DNA of 64,000 nt from Usnea hakonensis (Eukaryota; Ascomycota; Lecanoromycetes; Lecanorales; Parmeliaceae), in assembly GCA_013423325.1 (NCBI GenBank), contig BLJB01000293.1:1-64000 (forward strand), written 5' to 3'. The notes beneath the pieces are model-generated. The model worked only from the letters and a program-made list of their open reading frames with translations, was not told the origin of the DNA and made no database searches. The translations under genes and the position numbers were made by a program. Within the stretch, counting starts at the first letter, position 1; each line of letters begins with the position of its first letter. Positions 11,369 through 22,334 of the stretch are shown piece by piece.

Positions 11369-12880
11369 CTAAGCTTTGACTCTTTTCTCCAGTAGCAGCT
11401 TGCCTCCGGGCCGTCCCTCCACGAACCCTCTTCCTCTTTCGAAGACTTTCCGCCCTCTTACCCAAGTTTCCTTTACAGATCCTTTCATTTTCTTCCCAGC
11501 GTATGCACTCACCTTGTTACGCCACAGCATACCCTCACCACCATCACCAATTACCCATTCCGCTTCATCATCGAAAACACACACATCACCGTCGAATCCT
11601 ACGGCCAATTGCCCTTTGCTCTTTTCAAGCCCCACTTGCAAAGCTGTGTTGGCGCAGCACCAGCGTGCTATGTCCTCGTGTTTAACATTGCGATTGTTCT
11701 GAGAGGCAGAGGTCCAAAGGAGGGGAAGACCAAGACCAACGGACGAAACGCCGCCCCACGCGGAGAAAAAATTGCCCGGTTCCTTTTCATCTTCGGACGG
11801 GGGTGTTGGTAGCGAGACGCCGGCGATGGAAGGCGGGAGGAGCTTGAGCTCAGGTGTGCAGGGTGAGTGGTCTGATACTATACTCTTGATTACACTGTCT
11901 TCTTCCTCGAAGAGCTCATCCCATAGCCCATCTTGATTTGACTGTGTGCGTATGGGTGGGCAACATTTGTGTCTTGTGTCTCCGTCTTTTATCTTTTCCG
12001 ACGTCAGAGTCAGATAATGGAAGCAAGTCTCCGCAGTGATTTTGATACCGGCTGATCGGGCTTCGCGGAGAAGCGGAATGGCTTCGATGGCTGAGAGATG
12101 GACGATGTGAAGTGGAAGATTTGGGGCAAGAACGGCCAGAGAAAGAATTTCGGAAATCGCGTAGGTCTCAAAAGAAGCTGGACGTGAGGCAAGAAACGTC
12201 TTGTATTCATTCAGAGGACCGATCGGTGCCAGTGGTGGCAATGACCATTGCACATTGTCGCCCACGGAATCTGCGATTGGAGGAATCATCTCGGCGTGGA
12301 ACATCAAGGTTGTGGACTCGTCTGCCAGTTCTACCATGACCTCGGCGATATCGGTGGACGAGACAGCTGGAAATTCCTCGACTCCGCTATCGATCAGAAA
12401 GCCTTTGAACCCTCTCACCCCATGTTGAACCAGGGGTTTCAGCTCTTGCACGTTGCCGGGGATGATGCCACCATAGAAGCCCACATCGACCCAGCATTGT
12501 CCTTTGGCAGCTTTGATTTTCTCTTGAAGCCCATATACTGTTGTAGTTGGTGGTATGGCGTTCAGCGGCATATCAATGACTGTGGTGACTCCTCCAGATG
12601 CAGCTGCTTGGGTGCCCGTCCAGAAACCTTCCCATTCCGTCCTTCCAGGTTCATTGAGATGAACATGCGCGTCGACAAGTCCAGGCAACAGAACATGAGG
12701 CGAATAGTCGGTATAAGACGTGTCAGCAGGAAAGCTTGAATGCGGAAGGACCGAGTTGAAGATTGAAGTGATTTTGCCAGTGCTCAGTGATATGACTATT
12801 GTGGCAGCAGTCAGTTGGCCTGACACAATGGCTCGAGAGGAGGTGAGAACAGTTATCGGAAAATGTTGTAGTGTCGACAT
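11369..12880 (-). CDS. DAL1: Allantoinase
   Basis: Intronless, 503 aa. A zinc amidohydrolase that opens allantoin to allantoate, the third step of purine catabolism used to recover nitrogen. The cyclic amidohydrolase signature is clear: metal pair HVH in GLVDAHVHLNEPGRTEWEGF (near residue 70), the bridging lysine in GVRGFKGFLIDSG (near 155), histidines in TLMFHAEM and LHIVHLSAIEA, and the aspartate in VSDHSPCTPELK. The C terminus (AGKKMKGSVKETWVRGRKVF) matches the usual closing beta sandwich. No DAL or urate genes lie next to it, so it is not part of a local purine cluster. Two GATA-type sites sit about 130-145 bp upstream of the ATG, which fits nitrogen-regulated expression. Confidence 0.92.
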   Translation of the reverse strand: MSTLQHFPITVLTSSRAIVSGQLTAATIVISLSTGKITSIFNSVLPHSSFPADTSYTDYSPHVLLPGLVDAHVHLNEPGRTEWEGFWTGTQAAASGGVTTVIDMPLNAIPPTTTVYGLQEKIKAAKGQCWVDVGFYGGIIPGNVQELKPLVQHGVRGFKGFLIDSGVEEFPAVSSTDIAEVMVELADESTTLMFHAEMIPPIADSVGDNVQWSLPPLAPIGPLNEYKTFLASRPASFETYAISEILSLAVLAPNLPLHIVHLSAIEAIPLLREARSAGIKITAETCFHYLTLTSEKIKDGDTRHKCCPPIRTQSNQDGLWDELFEEEDSVIKSIVSDHSPCTPELKLLPPSIAGVSLPTPPSEDEKEPGNFFSAWGGVSSVGLGLPLLWTSASQNNRNVKHEDIARWCCANTALQVGLEKSKGQLAVGFDGDVCVFDDEAEWVIGDGGEGMLWRNKVSAYAGKKMKGSVKETWVRGRKVFERGRGFVEGRPGGKLLLEKRVKA

Positions 12881-14542
12881 GGCCGTGGTGAGATTCGTCG
12901 CTGAGAAAGTCTAGAGTTCCTTCAGATAGTAGTATTTTGATCCCTTGATTTTTTCGAAATTGGAGTGGTTCTGTCAAGGTAACACAGAATGGTAGATGAG
13001 AGTAAGCAGCTTATCCAACAGATAATGCTGTGGGATCTACAAGTGGGAAGGAAGCAAGGGTGAGACGGTGTAAATAAGGAGATAGCAGCAGTAAGTCAAA
13101 CAAACAAAGGTTCTCAGAGTGAGTCTGCCGGGGTAGACATGACTCTTTCTCTTTGTGGGGTATCACAAGCCTTTTTATGGTCTCATACTTCTCCATCCCT
13201 TCCAACAGGAGTCTCCGATACAGCCCGGAGGAGACGAGCCTCTAGGGTCCTGTCAGGGCCATAAGTGCAAAATATCAGCATAGTAATGAGGTATTTGTTA
13301 CTCGATCGTTGGGTTTCTTTTGCTTATCGCCGCGATGTTATCGAGTAATGATTTTGATTGACTTCGGAGCCATGACCGGAAGCTTCTTTGAGCCAGGGTC
13401 AAGGGTCAAGGGACTTCGGAGTGCGGCGCTTGATAAGTAGCCGCTAAGCGAGATCCGTGCGCGAGGGTACTTACTTTACTTCAGGACTTGACCAAGATGT
13501 GGTACTTGACAGGAGTCTTAATAAATCTTCATTTCCATGATCTGCATCCAATTTGATTCATCAACGTTTTGATGTAGGGACCCATTCTCGCACAAAGGAT
13601 CGCTTTCAACGGCACCATGTACCCAACATCTCAGCATCTTTGCATCGGCCTGGATAGAAATTTGACTTTTCTATACATGTGGGTGACGCTAGCTTATCTC
13701 ATCGAGTAATCGTTACTCGATGGCTTTGGCATGAGTCCTCAGAACGCCCCCACCAATGGTTCGCATGTTTCGAGCGGCTTGAAGTACTGAACGATCGTGT
13801 GACTGACAGCTGGAATTTTTGAGTAGGCACTCAAATACAAACAAAGTGGGTCTATCACATGAAATAAAATCGTCTCATGCTGACTCATCTGGTAAGCAAA
13901 TCTGGGATTTGTGGCTGCAGACCTGTCAAATCGAGCACATCTAAAGCGAGACGTGACTCGGAGAAAGTCCAAGTCTAGGGCCCCTACCTCCATTGCCTTT
14001 TGGCTTTTGAGGTCTGCTCAGAACGGGTCTGTGTTTCCTATGAATTCGGCTCAACGGAGCGTTGTGCCAGCGGAAGCATCTCGGACTCCATTGTTGGGTT
14101 AGCGCTATCCGCAACAGACTTGTGAGGTCGTCCAATGTCGTCCGACTGTACCGTCTGTCGTCTTTATGCCTACTCCGGCCCCACAATCTGGAACTTTGCG
14201 TCATAATCTGCAAGACAATATATGGATGAGGTGGCTCAAAAGGATTGGCCCGTGTGTAGAGCGGGGTTGACGGATAACTGAGCGTGCACGTATGGCAGAT
14301 ATGCGGTGGTTCAAGATATCACATATGCCGGTGGGGGTATGCACAGGGTTTCCGTGATGTATGGCCGTACCTAGCGCAGGCTTGCCTTCCAATTGATCAT
14401 TGTTCTATCACCCATTCCTGGATGGAACAATTCCGCTCCATCATCCTTCCCGATTGCTTGGGATCTGTTATAATGGATGGGAAGTTTCCGACCCTTTCCT
14501 CCTCATTCCAATTTGATTCATCATTGGGGTGTCTTCTTCATC
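12881..14542. other. Gene-free 1.66 kb stretch with short repeated motifs
   Basis: Between the divergent allantoinase and dioxygenase genes. No convincing ORF. It holds the GATA pair, several copies of TCGAGTAA including a perfect-arm palindrome at about 13698-13720, and a 16-bp direct repeat (13548-13563 and 14508-14523). It may serve as a long shared promoter region. Confidence 0.5.
13011..13025. promoter_or_regulatory. Paired GATA sites upstream of allantoinase
   Basis: TTATC at 13011-13015 (GATAA on the minus strand) and GATAA at 13021-13025 lie 131-145 bp upstream of the allantoinase ATG. Closely paired GATA sites are the known binding arrangement of NIT2/AreA-type nitrogen regulators. 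The presence is seen; the function is inferred. Confidence 0.4.
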
Positions 14543-15712
14543 ATGGCCTCTCAAAGGTTTTTTAGTACCTTGCCCCCTTTTCCAGACGTTCCCACAGCAG
14601 ACATACCAAGATATTCACTTTCCAGACTATCCTCTGGTAATTCCTCATACACCCATGAAGTATTCAAAACATGCTGTACCACAGGATTCTTCCTTCTTGA
14701 CATGAGCGGTGAAGAGACCGGCGATTACATTATCGGAGAGATTGACGAAATAGTCAATATCAGTATGAAAGTTTTCGACCTTGATATCGAGGAAAAGAGA
14801 AAATATGCACAAGACGATGCCAAAGGGAAATTCACCGGGTGCGTGCTTCATCATAGGGAAGCGGAAGGTTTCTGTTAGCGTTTACAGAGAGACTGTATCC
14901 GGCGCTGAGCGAGACCGGATTGTTGACAACTCTATAGATGGAAGGCTGTTGGCCATATGAAGACGGAAACCGGCGCACCAGACCGCTGCGAGTTCTATGC
15001 ACTTGTACAAGATGATATTTTGAGCAAGACATCTCCTCCCCCGCGTCCTGACCCCATCGAATCCCAAAGCTCGACACTCTCGTCCTTCCTGCGCCATGCC
15101 CATATCATCATCGCCCGGATCTTGTCTGCCCTTGACGAGGGTTTAGGACTACAGCGTGGGACTCTGGTATCATTAGTGAATCAAGAGCGCAGCTCCGGTA
15201 CCATTCTGCGCATGATTAAATACGCCCCTCAACCTCTCTCCGATCGCCGCACCTCGTTGCTCCAACATACAGACTTAGGCGCCATCACCTTCCTCTGTAG
15301 TGCATTGGGTGGGCTACAAGTGTTGACGCCAGGAAGTGACCCCGACGACGAAACCGCCTGGCGATACATTCGTCCGGCGCCTAATTGCGCTATCATTAAC
15401 ATAGGTGATGCGCTAGTTGAGTGGTCTGGTGGGATCCTGCGCAGTAATATGCACAGAGTGACCTACGCCCCAGGCCCGCAGGGTGATTATACTAGGTACA
15501 GTGTTGCATATCTGGTTAGGGGCAACAAGAGCGTCAGTATGAAGCGGTTGCACAGTGCAAGAATTCCAAACGCCGCTGAGGACGGGGAAGTTGATCTTGA
15601 TTTTTCTGTTGAGGATTGGGAGGTGAGCAAAAGCAAGGCACTCACAGCAGGTGCGGATTGTGCTAGGAGCAGAGGCGGAAGAGACTTTAGATCCGTGGTG
15701 AAGTGTTCTTGA
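14543..15712 (+). CDS. Isopenicillin-N-synthase-like 2-oxoglutarate/Fe(II) dioxygenase
   Basis: Two exons (14543-14838, 14938-15712; GTGCGT donor, ATAG acceptor), 356 aa. The N-terminal DIOX_N region includes FKTCCTTGFFLLDMSG. The catalytic jelly roll carries the iron ligands H and D in LLQHTDLGAITFL, the distal H in SNMHRVTYAPG, and the 2-oxoglutarate-binding R...S in TRYSVAYLVRG. The segment MKTETGAPDRCEFYALVQDD is typical of a large fungal clade of these oxygenases. The substrate is unknown; relatives act in secondary metabolism or on small xenobiotics. No polyketide, NRPS or terpene gene is near, so this is a lone oxygenase rather than part of a cluster. Confidence 0.85.
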
Positions 15713-15950
15713 TAGTTGACCGACCGCGCCGGTCTGGTCAGTTCATAGCAGTTCTCAGCCCTAGCGGAGGCTTAACGATCAGATCTGGTGATTCAACTTC
15801 TATTCATTTTCGTTTAGCTGCAAGAATTTCTCTACCTCGGGCCCTTGTGCACCACCCATACGGCTTTTGATCGAGCTGATTGATATTGAGAAAGGTCTGC
15901 TCGGAATTTGAAACAAACGATTACATAAAGTTAAATTATCTGTTCGGGTA

Positions 15951-16828
15951 CTATCTGGATGTAGCTTTTCTCCTTCTCAGTTCATCGTCCTTTGGCGCCT
16001 CCGGAGCGATTAGAATGGCTTCGTCTGGATCAGCCTTCTCGTGCTGACCGCCAATGACCCAGGTCTTAATGATCTCCTTGACTTCGACATTCTTTTTCCC
16101 TTTGTCACGAGCCTCCTTGATCCGCCGCAGATATCCCGCATATACCACAACCTCCGCAACACCAATCATCCCGCTTCCGCCCATACTCAAACCAAGCCTG
16201 GTGGGGGTACTCCAGTGGCGTGCAGCTAGCCAAATAGCGACACTACACGCAACAATCGATATCAGTATGTTGATGATCAGCGTCATTTGTCGATTGATAT
16301 CTGCATAGGAGACTTCGTCATCATCTCCAACGTCCGCTTGTGCTGCGGGGAAGAGGGCTGCGTGCTTCGAGTGGGGAAAGCGTTGTGAGAAAGTTTCGAT
16401 GGGTCGGGGAGGGTTGATCATTCGCTCGTAGGCTCGGTCCTCCTCTTCTCTCCGGAGACGGACCATCAGGGCTTTATACTCCGAAGTCTACTACAGATGA
16501 GTGATACTGCATATGGGAATTCAAAATCAGTAGAACCTACCGGCTCAGCTTTGGGCTTCGGCGGGTCGACGTAGACTCTGGATCCCCGCAAGAGGTCGTC
16601 TAAGTGGTATGAGACATCGATTTGGACTACGCCATTTGTTGCTTGGAACCTTATCTTCCTTAAAGCGTGTGAAATTGAAATTATTTGTCCATGAGTGATG
16701 GGGTTGCCTAAAGTAGGCTCGTTAAGTGATGGTTCCGAGGCTTCGCTAAGATCCTCTGGAAACTGTTTTCTATCTTGAAGCTCTTCGATCGCCCGAAGAA
16801 TAGCTGGCGTTATGGTTAGGCGAACCAT
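15951..16828 (-). CDS. VMA12: Vacuolar ATPase assembly factor VMA12/TMEM199
   Basis: ER membrane protein that, with Vma22 and Vma21, assembles the V0 sector of the vacuolar proton pump. Exons on the minus strand: 16828-16541 and 16487-15951; the 53-nt intron has a GTAGGT donor and an acceptor at the second of two adjacent TAGs, since using the first would create a stop. 274 aa. The N-terminal cytosolic part (MVRLTITPAILRAIEEL) contains LLRGSRVYVDPPKPKAEP, characteristic of the family. Exon 2 begins TSEYKALMVRLRREEEDRAY, then two transmembrane helices (LIINILISIVACSVAIWLAA and MIGVAEVVVYAGYL) and a charged C terminus. Divergent from COQ1 with only about 230 bp between starts. Confidence 0.85.
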
Positions 16829-17058
16829 TGTATATTGTACATTGTATCTTACATTCTTGCTGCAATACTTAGATGTCGCGGAGATCATTCCGCTACTTAT
16901 CCGAGTCTCGGCAAATGTCGGGCCGTTGCCGAACTCTCTCGTACTCGTATATCCTTGAACATTGCGAGGTACAGGTACAATTCTCTGCCTCGATTTCAAG
17001 CTGTCTCCAACAGCTCTTCACTCTTTCCTCCATATCTCAACCGGCCTCACTGCTGAGC

Positions 17059-18429
17059 ATGCAAGGTCGCTTGCAGTCTCTCCTTAAGTACCCGGGGAAC
17101 ATACCACGCCAGCAAATATATGTATGCTCCGGATGCCTTCGCAAAAGTCGTAACGTCACGAAAAGCGAATCTTTGACCACACATTACCCCCCAGCGCGCC
17201 GACGACATCAATCAACGTTGGCACAGGCCGTGTCAGCCGCGCAACACGTTTTCAATGGAGCTCCCAAACCGGACCCCCGGCTCGCGGGAGTTTCGGTGGA
17301 CCCTCTCCGGATTGTGGGGAGAGAACTGAAGTTTCTCACAAAAAACATACAGCAATTGCTGGGATCCGGGCATCCAATGCTTGATACAGTGGCGAAATAC
17401 TACACTCACTCCGAGGGGAAACACGTACGGCCTTTACTCGTTCTTTTAATGTCAAGAGCGACTGCTCTCACACCCAAAGCAGCGCGACACCCCTCTATAG
17501 CTTCAGGCTTCACAATCGACAACCCTATATCACCGTCTACCGTCCTTTCAGACGTCAATCCATCCTCTCCGTCCATCGATCAACTCACTGCCGCTTGCGG
17601 TGATTCTGCAGATAATTTAGAAGGCTCAGAGATACTTCCCTCACAAAGACGGCTAGCAGAGATAACGGAGCTTATCCACACGGCATCACTACTCCACGAC
17701 GACGTAATTGATAATTCTGTCGCTCGCAGATCTTCGCCCTCGGCGAATGTGTCATTTGGGAATAAGATGGCGGTTCTGGCAGGGGATTTTCTGCTTGGAA
17801 GGGCATCAGTGGCGTTAGCGAGGCTCAGAGACGCAGAAGTGATTGAGCTCTTAGCCACTGTGATAGCGAATCTTGTTGAAGGGGAATTCATGCAATTGAA
17901 GAACACCGCACTAGATGAAGCAAACCCTACCTGGACGGAAGACACCATTTCATATTATCTGCAGAAGACATACCTGAAATCAGCAAGTCTAATCAGCAAA
18001 TCCTGTCGAGCAGCTGCTTTGCTCGGCCGTAACTCTCCAGAAGTGGTAGAAGCAGCATACTCATACGGCCGAAATCTGGGATTAGCCTTCCAACTTGTTG
18101 ACGACATGCTCGACTACACGACAACAAGCGAATCTCTTGGCAAACCGGCTGGCGCTGATTTGGAGCTCGGCTTAGCCACCGCTCCACTCCTGTTCGCCTG
18201 GGAAGATAACCAGCAGCTGGGCGTTCTCGTGGGCCGAAAGTTCGCCGTACACGGAGACGTACAGATGGCCAGGGATCTTGTAGCACGTAGCGATGGAATC
18301 GAGAAGACTCGAGCACTGGCGCAGGATTACGCCGACAAGGCTGCTTTGGCCATCTCGAGATTCCCAGACTCGGAGGCCAAGGAAGGGCTGCTGGAGATGT
18401 GTGTAAATACGATGAAGAGGAGGAAATGA
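17059..18429 (+). CDS. COQ1: Mitochondrial polyprenyl diphosphate synthase (COQ1)
   Basis: Trans-prenyltransferase that builds the isoprenoid tail of ubiquinone in the mitochondrial matrix. From the Met at 17059 the protein has 456 aa with no intron; the open frame extends upstream to 16873 but that part does not look conserved. The N terminus (RLQSLLKYPGNIPRQQI, then RRRHQST) is basic and serine-rich, as expected for a mitochondrial presequence. Both aspartate-rich motifs are present: DDVID in ASLLHDDVIDNSVARR (first) and DDMLD in LAFQLVDDMLDYT (second). KHVRPLLVLLMSRA and GNKMAVLAGDFLLGRAS are further family motifs. There is an insert of about 60 residues before the first motif, common in fungal COQ1. 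COQ9 lies 36 kb away in the same window. Confidence 0.9.
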   Translation: MQGRLQSLLKYPGNIPRQQIYVCSGCLRKSRNVTKSESLTTHYPPARRRHQSTLAQAVSAAQHVFNGAPKPDPRLAGVSVDPLRIVGRELKFLTKNIQQLLGSGHPMLDTVAKYYTHSEGKHVRPLLVLLMSRATALTPKAARHPSIASGFTIDNPISPSTVLSDVNPSSPSIDQLTAACGDSADNLEGSEILPSQRRLAEITELIHTASLLHDDVIDNSVARRSSPSANVSFGNKMAVLAGDFLLGRASVALARLRDAEVIELLATVIANLVEGEFMQLKNTALDEANPTWTEDTISYYLQKTYLKSASLISKSCRAAALLGRNSPEVVEAAYSYGRNLGLAFQLVDDMLDYTTTSESLGKPAGADLELGLATAPLLFAWEDNQQLGVLVGRKFAVHGDVQMARDLVARSDGIEKTRALAQDYADKAALAISRFPDSEAKEGLLEMCVNTMKRRK

Positions 18430-18602
18430 TGTTAGAACTTAATGAAGTGTGTACATATAAGACGCATCTGCACAGCGGTCATGGGAGGGCTCGATTGTGA
18501 ATATACTTTGGCGCTGGCTCTGCTCGCTACTCTCATAGAGACGAGACAATAGACTCTAGCATTCCCGCTCCCAACAGAAGCTTCCACCACCGTTCCATCC
18601 GT

Positions 18603-19406
18603 TCATCCACCACTACCAGCCCTCACCCTCCCACTCTCCCCACTCCTCCTCATCCTCTCAAACCCCTCTCCCTCCTCCGCACTCACCATCCTCACCAACC
18701 CCGCCCCTCCTCTCGCCCCACTCCCCTCCCTACTCCTCGCCTTCGTAACCGTAGCCATCCCCTCCCTCTCCCTCTCCGCCGCATTCACCAGCCCCTTAAA
18801 GTACACCTCCGCCTGCACACTGGCGCTGTAGCTGACGGGCGTCCAACTCCAAGCGTTGCGCGCGGAGGCGTCGGCGCCGTGCTCGAGGAGCACGCGGATC
18901 GATTTCAATTGTCCGTACGCGGAGGCGTAGTGTAGCGGCGTGTTGCCTGACGTGTCTGCCGCGGCGAGGGGAGGAGAGGCGGTAGGAGGGCTGGGGGAGA
19001 GCGTGAGGAGGTGCGTAAGCAATGTCGTGTGTGCGGTGCGGGATGTGAGCATCAGCTGGGAGGTAGAAGTGAGGTTGTCAGTATGTCAAAGGAGAGCGAG
19101 AGAACAAGGTTCAATTATGAATAGGGGAAGAGGCATAGCGAGTATGCAGAAGAGGAAGAAAAGCATTTACGGTATCAGCACCCTGCTTGTTCTTCCACGG
19201 GATGCAGCGCGGGAACCTCGTCGCCAGCAGCGTGGCCACGGCCTCGGACGTCTCGACCGCTAGCGAGAGCGGGGTGTCCCAGTTGGCATTCTTGCTGATG
19301 CCCTCGTCTTCGTGGCCGGCGTCTATGAGGAATTCCTGTGTACGCCCATACCCCCCGTGCAGGGGCCAGTCATCAGCACCGTATTTCTGGCATATCTACC
19401 TGTCTC

Positions 19407-19440
<34 letters not shown>

Positions 19441-19769
19441 CCCTTCCCTCCATCTCTTCTAGAAGAGAGACGCAAGAGAAAGAGGAGAGAATATGTGTTT
19501 GTGTATGCGGACGAATTCAACTCACGGCTATGTCCAAGAGGCCCAGTTGGGCGGCGAGATGGAGCGAGGTGTTGCCCTGGTCTGCGAAATCTGGATTCTG
19601 CAGGCTCTGGGGGTTGTTCTTGATGATGCGTTTGAGAAGGGTGAGGTCTTGGAGACGGATGGCTCGGCGGATGCGGATGGAGACATCAATCCTTTGGGGT
19701 GGGGGTTTTGATTAGAGTTGGGGATCTGACAAGTGGAACTGGGGGACTCACATAGTGGCTAGGGTTCAT
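18603..19769 (-). CDS. Ankyrin-repeat protein, multi-exon
   Basis: Exons read on the minus strand: probable first exon 19769-19752 (MNPSHY), then 19691-19526, 19335-19171 and 19055-18603. Ankyrin repeats are visible: NTSLHLAAQLGLLDIA / EFLIDAGHED, NWDTPLSLAVETSEAVATLL, and NTPLHYASAYGQLKSIRVLL followed by EHGADASARN. The C-terminal tail is Ser/Gly/Arg rich. It resembles a small fungal ankyrin family of unknown role. Donors GTGAGT and GTAAAT fit. The second intron carries a (CT)n microsatellite. One problem: the MNPSHY exon ends in phase 0 while the next exon needs phase 2, so either the start exon is different or there is a one-base change. Confidence 0.65.
19411..19438. repeat. (CT)n microsatellite in an intron
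   Basis: A run of about 14 CT units on the plus strand, inside the second intron of the ankyrin gene (GA-rich on the coding strand). Confidence 0.9.
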
Positions 19770-20273
19770 GCATTGGATGGAAAAGGCTGTCCTCGCGGAT
19801 GAGCATGGCGGAGATAGATGGATCACCAGACGTCACATTAATGCAACGGGTGTTTTCCAGATGAGATTGTGGGGAGAAAGAATATGCTACCTCTAGGCTC
19901 ATCTAAAATACTGGGGTGGACGTAGCCGTTCGAAAGTCGATGCAATGCAAAACAAAACAAAACAAATTAAACAGATTACAAATGCCACTTCTACCGTTAC
20001 TCAAGCTTTAAAACAGGCTAGTATTGAGACTTCTATTTGTATGCCGTGGTGATACGCCGAGGTAGTGCGACCAGAGCATGGGTATGTGAAGTACTAAGGA
20101 GTGATTAAAGCCTATGCGAATATTCCACTCGCTGGCGCCGAATGCTGTTAAATAGGTTTTACCCGGAGGACCTCGAGCAGGTAGTAACACAAGGATGAAC
20201 TGCCTAAGCTCCCTCCAGTCTTCCAATGCAATGATGAGCGTGTGGTGTAGATGATTGTCTTGTCTTCCAATCT
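19770..20273. other. Intergenic
   Basis: 504 bp upstream of the ankyrin gene and downstream of RPN3. It contains a short AAAAC repeat near 19950. No gene seen. Confidence 0.5.
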
Positions 20274-22334
20274 TCACATCCCTTCGAAGTCTCCACTAGC
20301 ATCATCGTCATCCATTTCGCCCTCGACAATATCCTTTGCTAGTTCTCTTTCACGCTCACGAGCTTCTTGAGCATTCTTCAGCTCTAGTCGATGTTGGTTC
20401 ATCGGATACCGCATTGCCTAGAACATTGTCAATCGGCTGTTCAGGCCCGGTGTGTGAATTCACCATACCTTTACGCTTTCGTCATGCAGACCAAGGCACG
20501 CTCTGATGCGATCATGGAAGGCTTCACCAGGTTCACGAGTAGCATAGACATCGCCAAGCTCCTTGCTCTTCATGAAACCATGCTCATGGTCGATGGAAGC
20601 CTCAATGACCCCATCCCGGATTGCCTTGGCCACTATGTACTCTGCCGATTGCTCGCTCTCCAAGTCTAGCTTTAAGCAAATGTCGCGCAACGAGATCTTG
20701 GCGTATGACAGAGACATCATGCGAATCCCAGTTTTGATGACATTTTGGCGCAAGCGAAGGATCAAGGTGTACGCACCGTCGCGCCTGAACAAAGCACTGT
20801 GTGTTTGGACAACATTGAGAAATCCTTCAATCTTACCGACGCGTACAGCTTGGACAAGGCTCAGGTAAGGCTCCATGGCGTGCTCGAGACTCGATTGGCG
20901 GAATATGGCCCGATCTGGAATGTCTCCCATAAGAAGCTCAACGACAACTAACAATTTTGAAGCTGCCTGATAAAAGCCACCAGCACTTGGTGTTGCGGGT
21001 GACTTGCGAGTAGCGCCAACTAAATGTTCGTGAGCCTCAGTGTATGACAATTGGATGGCCCGTATTCGACCAAGATAATAAAGATATCGAGCGACTTGGT
21101 TGTTCGAGGCAGCTGCAGGAAACTCAGAGTGTGATATCAGCAGATCGGCTTGAGTGATGTGAGACGTTGATAGATAATTTCGTAGTAGAAGTGTGGTGAC
21201 GGTAGCGCGGGTATCTTGGTCCTTTCGTAACACCGAGGTTCGAAGTGCGGCTAGCAAATGTGGGCGGATGGACACAACGGAGGCCGTAGGCGAAGGTGGT
21301 AACGGCGCCAGCTGTTCAAAAAAGAGGGAGTAATAGTAGTAAACCCGGGCAGACAAGGCATCTAGAGTACGACGGTTCAAGGTTCGAAGTCTCTCCACTA
21401 GGTTACTCGAGAATTTGGCCCCAAATTCCGTTGCTTTACTATCGTAAAGATAGATTTGAACAAGAATAGATAGATAAGTGTCAACTTCTGGGAGGACGTC
21501 CTTCGCAACGGCGGCTGATTTGCCTGTACTTTGGGATTTGTCCTTTGCTCCTGTGTCGACATCCATCTCTGAAGATGCATCCGGGCCCTCAAACGACGCA
21601 TCCTCTTTTCCGAGAGCAGCCAGAAGGGGCTTTGCAACTGGACTTGTTGAGTTGTAGGTTTCTGTTATGACTTGAGCAAGAAGATCCGGTGACAGGTGTT
21701 TTCGAATAGAAGAGATAGACCGAAGAACTCGCAAGGTAAAGCGGGCATCAAACTGTGCAACGGCTCGGTCTAATAATGTGAAGTTTGCTTTGATATCTGA
21801 AGTAATAAGATCAGCAATCTGTCACTCTCGTGCATACAATTTGATTGAAGCCGGTTTGTTTGCAAATGTTCACTTACCGGCGACAGCTTTGGCCTTGGGG
21901 TCGAGCTCGGCACTTATACTATCGCTCTTGTCCGTATTTTCCATGGCAATATCACCCTCTTCATCTTTGCTGGGCTCTCCAGACAGCTTTGAGCTCTTCG
22001 GCGGTGGAACAACTACGGTCATTTCATCCTCACCCTCCTTATTTGTCCCAATTTTGACTTTTTCAGGCCCATCATCTACCATATCAACATCTTCAGTCCC
22101 GTTGATACCATTTTCTATTGGCTCAGTCCCATTCATATGTGGCTTGTCCTCAGCTCCGTCCTTTCCCGAATTCTTCTTCGTGGATAAGGCCTTGCCTTTT
22201 GCTGACGTTGCTCTCGTGGGCACTGGCTTATCTTTGTTGGAGGTGGAGCTTTGTGAATTTGATCGTGCTTCCTCGCCGTTTGTGGATGACGAAGTCTCCT
22301 TGCTGGACCTGAGGTTCCGTCTCTCGCCAGGCAT
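20274..22334 (-). CDS. RPN3: 26S proteasome regulatory subunit RPN3 (PSMD3)
   Basis: PCI-domain subunit of the proteasome lid. Exons on the minus strand: 22334-21878, 21796-20469 and 20417-20274 (introns 81 and 51 nt, donors GTAAGT and GTATGG), 642 aa. The N-terminal 150 residues are Ser/Lys/Glu rich and low complexity, longer than in yeast. The conserved core begins DIKANFTLLDRAVAQFDARF at the exon 1/2 junction. It includes TYLSILVQIYLYDSK, RVYYYYSLFFEQL, the TPR-like YLGRIRAIQLSYTEAHEHL, and the PCI segment RHTVIKTG-like LRQNVIKTGIRMMSLSYAKI with FMKSKELGDVYATREP. The last exon gives AMRYPMNQHRLELK and an acidic tail. Divergent from SPC34. Confidence 0.9.

Noticed and set aside
14543..18429. 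Secondary-metabolite cluster (2-oxoglutarate oxygenase next to a prenyl synthase).
   Set aside because: The prenyl synthase is mitochondrial COQ1 and VMA12 lies between them; no backbone enzyme, P450 or cluster regulator is present.
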